NCBI GenBank assembly: GCA_031363085.1
Contig: JANLTU010000264.1
Location: 1-18,064 of the forward strand
DNA from: UBA6921 sp031363085
Lineage (GTDB): Bacteria > Pseudomonadota > Gammaproteobacteria > SG8-11
Direction: 5' to 3'
Length of the DNA: 18,064 nt
This document shows positions 1 to 6,843 of the stretch, piece after piece. How positions within the stretch are numbered: the first letter of the stretch is position 1; every line of letters begins with the position of its first letter. The notes beneath the pieces were generated by a model that saw nothing but the letters and a program-made list of their open reading frames with translations, ran no database searches and had not been told where the DNA came from. Both the position numbers and the translations under genes were made by a program.

Positions 1-6
1 CAACGA

Positions 7-612
7 CTAGCGCGCGCTTAACAGGTAGTCGTCGGCGTACAACAACTCCACACGCCGATTTTCGTCCCAGCGGTGTGGATCGCCAACCGGCACGTGAGCA
101 CCGAAGCTGGCCACTTTCAGTTGTGTCGCCGGGACACCGAATGAAGTTAACAAGGTCGCCACTTGGCGGGCACGGCGAGCCGACAAATCCGCGTTGTGGA
201 TGTCGGTGCCGCGCTCATCGGCATGACCGTTGACCTGTAGCACATAGCGCGCATGCGCAAGCAGGAACCCGGCCTGCGCTTTGAGCTTGTCCAAGTCTTC
301 CGGCGCGACCGCGTCTTTGTCGCTGGCGAAGTACAACACCGGGCCTGCCGGTGCAGCGGTGGGCGTAGGTTCCGGGCGCGCTTGCACCAATGGGGTTACG
401 GTCGTGACTTTTAGATGACGCGAGCCGTTGCGGTCCGCCGCGCTGCTGTCGTTGGATGCCGTCTCAAATGTGATCTGACTCGTGCTGCGATCCATCGCGC
501 CGCGCTCCAGTGCGACCGGCTCGCGCTCGGAGCAGCCGATCATTAACACCAGTGGCAAGGCCACGGCGGTGCAGGTGTGAAAAAGGGTGTGCTGTGCATG
601 ACGGGTGTTCAT
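7..612 (-). CDS. Pal/OmpA-family outer-membrane lipoprotein
   Basis: Predicted lipoprotein of 201 residues that should anchor in a membrane by its lipid and bind peptidoglycan through a C-terminal OmpA-like domain. The start chosen is the ATG at 612. It has GGAGGA just upstream and is followed at once by a signal peptide with a hydrophobic core and a lipobox ending MIGC (Cys about residue 27). A longer frame upstream to 711 would bury the signal peptide. Residues about 30-85 are a low-complexity Ser/Thr/Pro/Ala linker. Residues about 90-195 form the OmpA fold, with the Pal-like signature GHADERGTD, then NADLSARRA and NRRVELLY, which hold the peptidoglycan-contacting Asp and Arg positions of the family. 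It lies 128 bases downstream of the sensor kinase on the same strand and may belong to its system. It is shorter than, and unlike, the PdsO OmpA protein I know from sortase loci, so I give no symbol. The fold is sure, the role is not. Confidence 0.82.
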   Translation of the reverse strand: MNTRHAQHTLFHTCTAVALPLVLMIGCSEREPVALERGAMDRSTSQITFETASNDSSAADRNGSRHLKVTTVTPLVQARPEPTPTAAPAGPVLYFASDKDAVAPEDLDKLKAQAGFLLAHARYVLQVNGHADERGTDIHNADLSARRARQVATLLTSFGVPATQLKVASFGAHVPVGDPHRWDENRRVELLYADDYLLSAR

Positions 613-740
613 GGGGCTGTCCTCCGTTGTGGTGTAGCGCGCCGCATCACTATGGTGTTGCGCGTAAGAACCATTTAAACGGAAAGAAGCGGCTAGACTG
701 GGGGCACGCAACTGACAAGCTGACGATCAATACTGACCAA

Positions 741-2876
741 TCATGACAAGGGCAGCGTCACGCTGAAAATAGCCCCCGCCGCATCGCTGCGATTGGCCGC
801 GTGCGCATGGCCGCCGTGAAACTCGGCGATCAAACGCACGATGTAAAGACCCAACCCCAAATGCGGTTCGTCGCTGCGCGTGGCGCGCACCGACACCATC
901 GAGTCGAACAACTGCCCGGCCATCGCCTCGGGCAACAGCGGCCCGCTGTTGGCCACGCTCAGCGTCACCTGTGCAGCGTCGGCGTCCAGGCGCACCTGTA
1001 TCGTGGACCCGGCCACGCAAAAATCCCGGGCATTGGCCGCCAGCTTGTCGAGCAACTGTGCGATCAAGTCCGGCGCGCCGTGAATGGTAAGCACCTGGTC
1101 AGACACATGCCGTTTAATTTCCAATTCAATCGGCTGCGCTGCATGCGCGTAGCGATAACCTGCCACGCAACCGTCGACCACCTGCGCCAGATCGAAGCGG
1201 CTGCGCACTTCAGTTTGCAGCGTTTGCTCCAGCCGCGTTGCTTCGCTCATGCGCGCCAGCAACCCGCCGAGTCGCTCGATGCCGGCGCGCGCGCGTTGTG
1301 TAAAGACTTGGCGCTCAGCTTCGTTGCCGGCTGCGTCCAGATTTTCCAGCGACGAACGCACTACCGTGATCGGCGTGCGCAACTCGTGCGACAACTTGCC
1401 GGCCATGGTTTCAAGGTAGCGGTTGTACTGCGCCAACCGCGCCAGCATGTCTTGAAAGCTGCGCGCCAGATCGCCGAGCTCGTCGCGGCCATCGGCGTTA
1501 ATGGTCACGTCCCGCACCCGGCCGTCCGTGCCGATGGCCGCTTCGGTCGCGTCGCGCAGACGTCGCACGCGCAGCGACACGCCGGTGGCAACCAGCAACA
1601 CCACGGTCGCCGCCAGTGCCAGGGTCACGGTACTGAGGTTGATCAGCGTCTCCAACGCGCTGTTTTGCAAAATCAGAATACCGTTGCTGGTTTCTTCCAC
1701 CGCCACCGCGCCGACCACCACGCCGTTCGCTCGCACCGGCGCTACCGCCGTCAAGATGCTTGCGCGTCGGTCTGGCGTCTGGCGCCAGCGCGTGGCGTCG
1801 CGCCCGGCCAGTGCATTGACGACATCCGGCGCATCCAACTGCGACGCGGCAGATAGATCGTCCTGAAATTCGTCGGCGGGTTGGGTCAACACCAAACGAT
1901 ACAGTACGTGAATCACGCCGCCACTTGCGGGTGCATCGGTGGGTTCGACACTCTCGTCGCCACGCGCCTTCAACCCGCCTTCCAGGGCAATCACGCGGCG
2001 CTGCGTGTCGACCACCCAGGTGCGCGCACCACTCGGCGTGAGTCCTCGCAACAGGTTCTGGATTTGCGGTGTGGGCACACCCACGGTGTTTAAAATTTCC
2101 GGGTGCTGCGCCGATGCGGTTCCCAGCGACGCAGTGACCATGCGGGTGCGGGGATCGTCAACATCGTTGACGCTGAAAGCCAAACGCACGCCGAATAAAT
2201 CCTGCGGAATGCGCAATTCGAGGTTGTAGCCCAGCTTGGTTTCCTGCCACTCGCCTCTGATGCGCGGTTCGGGAAGCGGCGCATCGTTTTCGTCCGGCGC
2301 GACGCGCTGCGCAATCAGCCAACCCGGTGCGCTGGTCGCAAACAGATAGCGGCTGGTCACGCCGGCGTGGTCTTGGGTGCTGAGCTCGACATAATCGTTG
2401 GCATCGTAGCTGCTGCTGCCGGCATCGCGATATACCAGCTTGTCGTCGCGCACACGGAACAAGGCGTACACATAGGTGTTATCGCCGACCAGATTCAAGC
2501 TGAACGACAGCGACGCAGGCCGATACCGACCGCGCGCAAACAAGACATGCCCGGCGGCGTAGCTGCGCGTGCTGTCACGATACGGCTCCCAGTCGTCATC
2601 GTAGCCATCCAACTGAATCGGCGTATGTCGCGGACGCACGAACAGATGTTCGGCGCCCGGTGCCGCGTCAGCGTCGTGCGGTGCAAACACCTGTGCCTGA
2701 TCCGCCAGCATGGCGGCGGCGGCATGCGCGCGCTCCAGCAACACCGCTTCGCGCCCTTGACGCAAATACTGCTCCATCGTTTGCAGGTAGCGATAACCGG
2801 TCCACGGAATCAGCAACAGCGTCAACGACACCAAGGCGAGCTTGATACGCAGCGAAAAGAGAAAACGTGGCAACAC
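741..2876 (-). CDS. pdsS: Sensor histidine kinase, proteobacterial dedicated sortase type
   Basis: Membrane sensor kinase of 711 residues, about the length of the PdsS family. One N-terminal membrane segment (about residues 13-30, ending in PWTGYRYLQ) is followed by a long extracytoplasmic part. Residues about 85-250 resemble a CBM9/DOMON-like beta-sandwich: they open with IQLDGYDDDW and contain NDYVELS and a late FSVNDVDD. A second membrane segment lies near 412-435, then HAMP, then HisKA with the phospho-acceptor His at about 497 in KLSHELRTP. The ATPase domain ends with GLGLYIVRLIAEFHGG. The N box is atypical (LDKLAANARDF), as I recall for this family. It should autophosphorylate and pass phosphate to the adjacent regulator. 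The start is a GTG four bases after the regulator stop, with only a weak GGAA upstream, so translation is probably coupled. The family assignment comes from remembered sequence similarity. No sortase is visible here. Confidence 0.85.
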   Translation of the reverse strand: MLPRFLFSLRIKLALVSLTLLLIPWTGYRYLQTMEQYLRQGREAVLLERAHAAAAMLADQAQVFAPHDADAAPGAEHLFVRPRHTPIQLDGYDDDWEPYRDSTRSYAAGHVLFARGRYRPASLSFSLNLVGDNTYVYALFRVRDDKLVYRDAGSSSYDANDYVELSTQDHAGVTSRYLFATSAPGWLIAQRVAPDENDAPLPEPRIRGEWQETKLGYNLELRIPQDLFGVRLAFSVNDVDDPRTRMVTASLGTASAQHPEILNTVGVPTPQIQNLLRGLTPSGARTWVVDTQRRVIALEGGLKARGDESVEPTDAPASGGVIHVLYRLVLTQPADEFQDDLSAASQLDAPDVVNALAGRDATRWRQTPDRRASILTAVAPVRANGVVVGAVAVEETSNGILILQNSALETLINLSTVTLALAATVVLLVATGVSLRVRRLRDATEAAIGTDGRVRDVTINADGRDELGDLARSFQDMLARLAQYNRYLETMAGKLSHELRTPITVVRSSLENLDAAGNEAERQVFTQRARAGIERLGGLLARMSEATRLEQTLQTEVRSRFDLAQVVDGCVAGYRYAHAAQPIELEIKRHVSDQVLTIHGAPDLIAQLLDKLAANARDFCVAGSTIQVRLDADAAQVTLSVANSGPLLPEAMAGQLFDSMVSVRATRSDEPHLGLGLYIVRLIAEFHGGHAHAANRSDAAGAIFSVTLPLS

Positions 2877-2880
2877 GGTA

Positions 2881-3582
2881 TTATTCCGTCAAACTTTCCA
2901 GCCAGCGGTAACCCATGCCATACACGGTGTCGATGCCGGTGAAGTGCGGGTCGATAGCGACGAACTTGCTGCGCATGCGTTTGACGTGCGAGGTGATGGT
3001 GGCGTCGTCGACCACGATCTGCGCGTCGCGCATCAATTGTTCACGGTTTTTCACATGGCCGGGATGCAATGCCAACGCGTGCACCATCCAGAACTCGGTC
3101 AAGGTCAGGTCCACCGCGCGACCACGCCAGCGCACTGCATAACGATTCACGTCGATGGCGAGCGGTCCGCGCTCGATGATGTTGTCCTGCACGCTCGGCG
3201 TGCGCAGCGCTTCCAGGCGCCGAAACAACGCGCTGATGCGCGCCGTCAGATGCGGCAGGCTGATGTCCTTAGTGAGGTAGTCATCGGCGCCCAGACGCAG
3301 CCCGGAAATAATGTCAAGATCGCTGTCGCGCGCACTCAGAAAAATGATCGGCACGGTAGTCGACAACACGCGCACTTCGCGGCACACCTCGAAGCCGCCG
3401 TCGGCATCGCCGCTCAGGCCGATGTCCAGCAAAATCAGATCCGGCAGGCGCTTGCGGAACGCTTCGAGCGCTTCTTTGCGTGCAGCAAATAATTGCGTGT
3501 GGTAGCCCTGTGCACGCAGCGCAGCCGAGTAGTTTTCCCGCAGTGCGGGTTCGTCTTCAACGATAGCGATGGTTTTAGACAT
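2881..3582 (-). CDS. pdsR: OmpR-type response regulator, partner of the sortase-type kinase
   Basis: DNA-binding response regulator of 233 residues. The receiver domain spans residues 1-120, with the acidic pair in VEDEPALRENY, the phospho-acceptor Asp at about 53 in LILLDIGLSG, and the conserved Lys in DDYLTKDISL. The C-terminal winged helix (about 130-230) is OmpR/PhoB-type, with LTLTEFWMVHALALHPGH, ITSHVKRMRSKF and the closing VYGMGYRW. These phrases closely match my memory of the regulator family paired with dedicated proteobacterial sortase kinases. The start is ATG at 3582, with GGATCC in the ribosome-binding position. It heads the unit pdsR-pdsS and is read away from the HPP operon. 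A tandem 10-base direct repeat about 76 bases upstream (3658-3677) could be its own binding site. Regulator class is certain, and the sortase-subfamily call is strong but from memory. Confidence 0.87.
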   Translation of the reverse strand: MSKTIAIVEDEPALRENYSAALRAQGYHTQLFAARKEALEAFRKRLPDLILLDIGLSGDADGGFEVCREVRVLSTTVPIIFLSARDSDLDIISGLRLGADDYLTKDISLPHLTARISALFRRLEALRTPSVQDNIIERGPLAIDVNRYAVRWRGRAVDLTLTEFWMVHALALHPGHVKNREQLMRDAQIVVDDATITSHVKRMRSKFVAIDPHFTGIDTVYGMGYRWLESLTE

Positions 3583-3657
3583 AGGGATCCGTTCATTGAG
3601 CGCCGCGACAAGCGTAACCCGTTGCCGGGGCTAGCGTACAGGCGCGCAGGGCCTAGG

Positions 3658-3677
3658 TCAGAATTCATCAGAATTGC
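3658..3677. promoter_or_regulatory. Tandem direct repeat, possible response-regulator site
   Basis: TCAGAATT occurs twice, starting at 3658 and 3668, so the period is exactly 10 bases, about one helical turn. It lies in the divergent region upstream of pdsR. OmpR/PhoB-type regulators usually bind tandem half-sites spaced 10-11 bases apart, so autoregulation by PdsR is a reasonable guess. No strong sigma-70 promoter is obvious next to it. Confidence 0.3.
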
Positions 3678-3807
3678 GCATCAACTTGCCCGAATCATGC
3701 CTGCTTTAGCGCATCCGCATTGGCTTTACTAGACCTGCAACCGGCGCACGCAGGATGTGAAATCTGCCACGGACGGCACGCTGGGCCAATCAACCAGGGA
3801 ACCCGCA

Positions 3808-3971
3808 ATGACCATACAACACCAACAGCTCAAACGTTTCATTCAGCTCACCTATCTGCAGTTCCGCTGGATCGCTCGGTATTCACTTATCTCGGCGCCT
3901 GCTTCGGCGTCGGATTGGCGGTCTCGTTGCTGCTCATTACGCTGGTGTTGTTACTGGCCGCCCCCGCTTAG
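3808..3971 (+). pseudogene. Small single-pass membrane protein ORF with a probable one-base frameshift
   Basis: An ATG at 3808 with AGGGAA upstream opens a frame reading MTIQHQQLKRF, continuing to LTYLQFRWI near 3873. That frame then becomes Ser/Cys/Trp-rich and implausible. The neighbouring frame, from about 3870 to a TAG at 3969-3971, gives SVFTYLGACFGVGLAVSLLL and then ITLVLLLAA, a textbook membrane segment. Joining the two needs one extra base near 3868-3890 and would yield a protein of about 55 residues with a short basic N-terminus and one transmembrane helix. No classic slippery heptamer is visible at the junction, so a deletion or sequencing error is likelier than programmed frameshifting. 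I do not recognise the family. It lies just upstream of the HPP gene. Confidence 0.4.
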
Positions 3972-4011
3972 GTCGACAGCACGCAAGGAGGCAACGAAGT
4001 ATCAATTTGAA

Positions 4012-4039
4012 TTGGAAATGGAATTAGCCGCGTTAGAAT
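4012..4039 (+). promoter_or_regulatory. Possible promoter of the HPP-HIT-yajQ-PHP operon
   Basis: TTGGAA (4012-4017) and TAGAAT (4034-4039) are separated by 16 bases, an acceptable sigma-70 arrangement. Transcription would begin at about 4046-4047, which is the ATG of the HPP gene itself. That gene has no Shine-Dalgarno sequence, so a leaderless message would fit. This is pattern matching only. Confidence 0.35.
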
Positions 4040-4046
4040 ACGGCGT

Positions 4047-5003
4047 ATGAATGCCTTGCGCGCGCTGCTGAAAGCTATTTTTACTGGCGAAACCTTACCC
4101 GCCAGTCACATTGAAAAATGGCTGTCGGGCATAGGCTCGCTGCTGGCCATCGCCGCCGTATTCTGGCTCAGCACGACCGCGCTTGGTGCAGATCACGCGC
4201 TGTTGTTGATCGCTTCGATGGGCGCCTCAGCGGTGTTGTTATTCGCTTTGCCGCACAGCCCGCTGTCGCAGCCGTGGCCGGTGTTGGGTGGGCATGTGAT
4301 CGCGGCGCTGGTTGGCATCACCTGCTACCAGCACATTCCACAGACCATCATCGCCGCAGCGGTCGCCGTCGCTGGCGCCATCGTCATCATGTATTACCTG
4401 CACTGTCTGCATCCTCCGGGCGGCGCCACGGCACTGGCGGCGGCAAGCAGCGATGCGGCGCATCAGTTAGGTTATCAATTTGTACTGACACCGGTGTTGC
4501 TCAATGTTGTCTGCATGCTGCTCATCGCGGTCATCTTCAACTATTTTTTTCCATGGCGGCGTTACCCCGCCATGCTGGCGCGCAGCCGCATCAGCCTGGC
4601 GGGCAACACCCCCGCCGCCGAACCCGTGGAACTGGGTGTTTCCACCGAAGACTTGTTATTTGCACTGCGGCGCATGGAGTCGTTTGTCGACGTGAGCGCG
4701 CACGACCTGACGTCGATTTATGCATTGGCGCTGCAGCACGCACGCGACGCCCATTTGCAGCCGGCACATATTCACCCTGGCCGCTGTTACAGCAACGGCC
4801 GCTACGGCGAAAATTGGTCGGTGCGCCACATCGTCGATGAATCCGGCAACACCGATGCGAACAAAGACAAAGTGATTTACCGTGTCGTCGCCGGCTACGG
4901 ACGCCGCAGCGCCGGCACCTGTACCCGTGCGGAGTTCGCCCACTGGGCAAAATACCAAGTCACACGCAATGAAAACTCCTGGAACCGGATCGAGTATGTT
5001 TGA
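4047..5003 (+). CDS. HPP-family integral membrane protein
   Basis: Membrane protein of 318 residues. Five hydrophobic segments are visible: about 28-47, 52-70, 78-97, 101-119 and 145-168. The family signature HPPGGATAL lies at residues 122-130, directly after the fourth segment. Some HPP homologues have been linked to nitrite transport in plastids and cyanobacteria, but the substrate here is unknown. After the membrane part comes a soluble tail of about 150 residues. It has an acidic helical stretch, STEDLLFALRRMESFVDVS, and a Cys-containing end region, rather than a recognisable CBS pair. No Shine-Dalgarno precedes the ATG at 4047, and in-frame upstream codons offer only ATT before a stop. 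The last bases overlap the HIT gene by 8 bases, so the two are co-translated. Family call secure, function unknown. Confidence 0.82.
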   Translation: MNALRALLKAIFTGETLPASHIEKWLSGIGSLLAIAAVFWLSTTALGADHALLLIASMGASAVLLFALPHSPLSQPWPVLGGHVIAALVGITCYQHIPQTIIAAAVAVAGAIVIMYYLHCLHPPGGATALAAASSDAAHQLGYQFVLTPVLLNVVCMLLIAVIFNYFFPWRRYPAMLARSRISLAGNTPAAEPVELGVSTEDLLFALRRMESFVDVSAHDLTSIYALALQHARDAHLQPAHIHPGRCYSNGRYGENWSVRHIVDESGNTDANKDKVIYRVVAGYGRRSAGTCTRAEFAHWAKYQVTRNENSWNRIEYV

Positions 5004-5427
5004 ACTGCACGCCGACTTGCACCGCGATTGTTTTGCCCTGGGCAAATTTCCGCTGAGTTATCTGCTGGTGATGAATGACACGAGTTTTCCGTGGTTCATT
5101 CTGGTGCCGGCGCGGCTAGGCGCGCGGGAAATTTACCAGCTCAGCGACATCGAACAAACGCAACTGCTGCGTGAGTCTTCGTATCTGGCACAACAGCTCG
5201 CCACGGAATTCAATGCCGATAAAATGAATATCGCCGCGCTGGGCAACATCACGCCGCAACTGCACCTGCACCATATCGTGCGCTACCGCACTGACCCTGC
5301 TTGGCCTAAACCGGTGTGGGGACAACAACCTGCGACGCCGTATACTGCCATGCAACGCGCTGACCTAATGCTGCGGCTCAAGCGCTGTTTGACGCGCGAC
5401 GTGGTTTTTTTCGACGCAACCCAGTGA
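4996..5427 (+). CDS. HIT-domain nucleotide hydrolase/transferase family protein
   Basis: Small cytoplasmic protein of 143 residues in the histidine-triad superfamily, whose members hydrolyse dinucleoside polyphosphates or nucleotidyl conjugates. The active-site strand is QLHLHHIVRY at about residues 88-97, followed by the DPAWPKPVWG segment typical of a proteobacterial HIT subfamily. In the usual H-x-H-x-H triad, the first His is Gln88 here. The nucleophile position (His90) and the last triad His (His92) remain. As I recall, this Gln is normal for the subfamily. The start is ATG 4996 inside the end of the HPP gene. Longer in-frame starts read through Pro/Ala-rich shadow sequence. It is the second gene of the operon, with yajQ 21 bases further on. 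Substrate unknown. Confidence 0.85.
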   Translation: MFELHADLHRDCFALGKFPLSYLLVMNDTSFPWFILVPARLGAREIYQLSDIEQTQLLRESSYLAQQLATEFNADKMNIAALGNITPQLHLHHIVRYRTDPAWPKPVWGQQPATPYTAMQRADLMLRLKRCLTRDVVFFDATQ

Positions 5428-5448
5428 GCTTAAGTTAAGGACCTCCCC

Positions 5449-5931
5449 ATGCCATCATTCGACGTCGTATCTGAAATTGACCAACACGAAACCGTCAACG
5501 CCGTTGATCAAGCCAACCGCGAAGTGGGAACACGTTTTGACTTCAAAGGCAGCGGCGCAAAATTCGAACTCAGCGAATCCGTGATTACCATGAGCGCGCA
5601 GGCGGAGTTTCAACTCAAGCAAATGCTCGACGTGTTACAGATCAAGCTGTCCAAGCGCGGCATCGACATTGCCTGTTTGAAAATCGATCCGCCACAGGTC
5701 GCCGGCAAAGAAGCACGCCAGCGCGTAACGCTGCGGCAAGGGCTCGACGCACCGTTGGCTAAAAAAGTCGTGCAGACCATCAAGGACAGCAAGCTCAAAG
5801 TGCAAGCCTCGATTCAGGGTGACCAAGTACGCATCACCGGTAAAAAACGCGACGATTTGCAAGACGTCATCGCACTGCTGCGCGCGGGCAAATTCGAACT
5901 GCCGTTGCAGTTCAACAATTTTCGCGATTGA
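5449..5931 (+). CDS. yajQ: YajQ-family nucleotide-binding protein
   Basis: Protein of 160 residues, full length for the UPF0234/YajQ family. It begins MPSFDVVSEIDQHE and has the family phrases GTRFDFKGSGA near residue 30 and QVRITGKKRDDLQ near 125, ending in LPLQFNNFRD. The fold is a pair of ferredoxin-like domains. Members bind nucleotides or RNA, and one Xanthomonas homologue is reported to bind cyclic di-GMP and act with a transcription factor, so a signalling role is possible. AAGGA sits about 7 bases before the ATG. It is the third gene of the operon, and the next gene starts within a few bases of its TGA. Confidence 0.93.
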   Translation: MPSFDVVSEIDQHETVNAVDQANREVGTRFDFKGSGAKFELSESVITMSAQAEFQLKQMLDVLQIKLSKRGIDIACLKIDPPQVAGKEARQRVTLRQGLDAPLAKKVVQTIKDSKLKVQASIQGDQVRITGKKRDDLQDVIALLRAGKFELPLQFNNFRD

Positions 5932-5933
5932 AC

Positions 5934-6773
5934 ATGACACTCTACGACTTACATTCGCATTCCGATTATTCCGACGGTGTACTGCCGCCGGACGCAGTTG
6001 TCGCACGTGCCAAACAGCGCGGCGTGGATGTGCTGGCCCTTACCGATCACGACAGCGTGGGAGGGCTCGACGCCGCCTGCGCCGCCGCTCGGGAGCATGG
6101 CATGACATTAATCCCCGGCATTGAAATTTCGGTCACCTGGGAAAAATATCTGGTGCACATTCTGGGTTTATGCGTCGACCGAAACAATGCCACCTTGCTG
6201 CATGGCGTGGCGCAGTTGCAGGCCATTCGTGAGCAGCGCGCGCAACTCATCGCGCAACGCCTGAAAAAACACGGCGTGCCCAATGCGCTGGCCGGTGCGC
6301 TCAAGCATGCGCCCAAGGGTTTGATCACGCGGCGCCATTTTGCGCTGCATATGGTCGAGATCGGCATCGCACCAACCCTGCCCAAAATTTTCGAACGTTA
6401 TTTGCGCCCCAGCAAACCGGGTTACGTCGCCACGGTGTGGGCAACACTGCATGACGCCGTGAGCTGGATCAACGCCGCAGGCGGCGTGGCGGTGATTGCA
6501 CATCCGCAGCGTTATGACATGTCAGCCACCACCCGGCGACGCTTCGCGGAACAGTTCGCCGCACATGGCGGCGCGGGTATTGAAGTGATCTGTGGCGGCA
6601 GCGGCCAAGACGTGGTGCACAGCAGCGCCGCACTCGCCGAACGCTTTGGGTTACTGGCGTCGGTGGGTTCGGACTTTCACGACCCCGACAGTCGTTGGAC
6701 CGACCTTGGCAAATTAGCGGCACTGCCGCCGAATGCGCAACCCATCTGGTCGCATGCGCGCTTTCGCTACTGA
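5934..6773 (+). CDS. rnm: PHP-domain phosphoesterase, RNase AM (YciV) type
   Basis: Metal-dependent phosphoesterase of about 279 residues, the usual length of YciV/RNase AM. In E. coli that enzyme is a 5'-3' exonuclease trimming 5' ends of ribosomal RNAs. PHP metal-binding motifs appear in order: DLHSHSDYSDG (about 5-15), LTDHDS (about 36-41), PGIEISV, HILGLCVD, VIAHPQRYD and GSDFHDP near the C-terminus. I chose ATG 5934. A TTG at 5928 overlapping the yajQ stop is an alternative and adds two residues. No clear Shine-Dalgarno is present, so translation is likely coupled to yajQ. It is the last gene of the operon, with a strong terminator just after it. The family is clear. The RNA substrate is inferred from homology. 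Confidence 0.88.
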   Translation: MTLYDLHSHSDYSDGVLPPDAVVARAKQRGVDVLALTDHDSVGGLDAACAAAREHGMTLIPGIEISVTWEKYLVHILGLCVDRNNATLLHGVAQLQAIREQRAQLIAQRLKKHGVPNALAGALKHAPKGLITRRHFALHMVEIGIAPTLPKIFERYLRPSKPGYVATVWATLHDAVSWINAAGGVAVIAHPQRYDMSATTRRRFAEQFAAHGGAGIEVICGGSGQDVVHSSAALAERFGLLASVGSDFHDPDSRWTDLGKLAALPPNAQPIWSHARFRY

Positions 6774-6794
6774 GGTTTTTCCACAGCACAAAGA

Positions 6795-6825
6795 AAAAAG
6801 GCGGCTGAAACATAGCCGCCTTTTT
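6795..6825. terminator. Bidirectional rho-independent terminator
   Basis: A stem of GGCGGCT (6800-6806) and AGCCGCC (6814-6820) with a 7-base loop is flanked by five A on the left and five T on the right, which extend the pairing. Both strands therefore give a GC stem followed by a U tract. It sits between the convergent ends of the PHP gene (6773) and fimV (6844), so it should end both transcripts. Confidence 0.93.
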
Positions 6826-6843
6826 CTAACAGTAACTTCGGAT

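Noticed and set aside
613..740. Promoter for the OmpA-like lipoprotein in the gap after the kinase
   Set aside because: Only weak TTG-type -35 candidates exist with no matching -10, so read-through from pdsS or an unrecognised promoter is equally possible.
801..1856. Long plus-strand open frame inside the kinase gene
   Set aside because: It lies antisense to a clear histidine kinase, is His/Arg/Gln-rich, and has no recognisable motif. This is a GC-driven shadow.
3808..4050. An 80-codon frame ending in TGA that overlaps the HPP ATG as ATGA
   Set aside because: After about residue 23 the frame is Cys/Arg/Trp/Pro-rich and out of register with the obvious transmembrane segment, so the stop-start overlap looks accidental.
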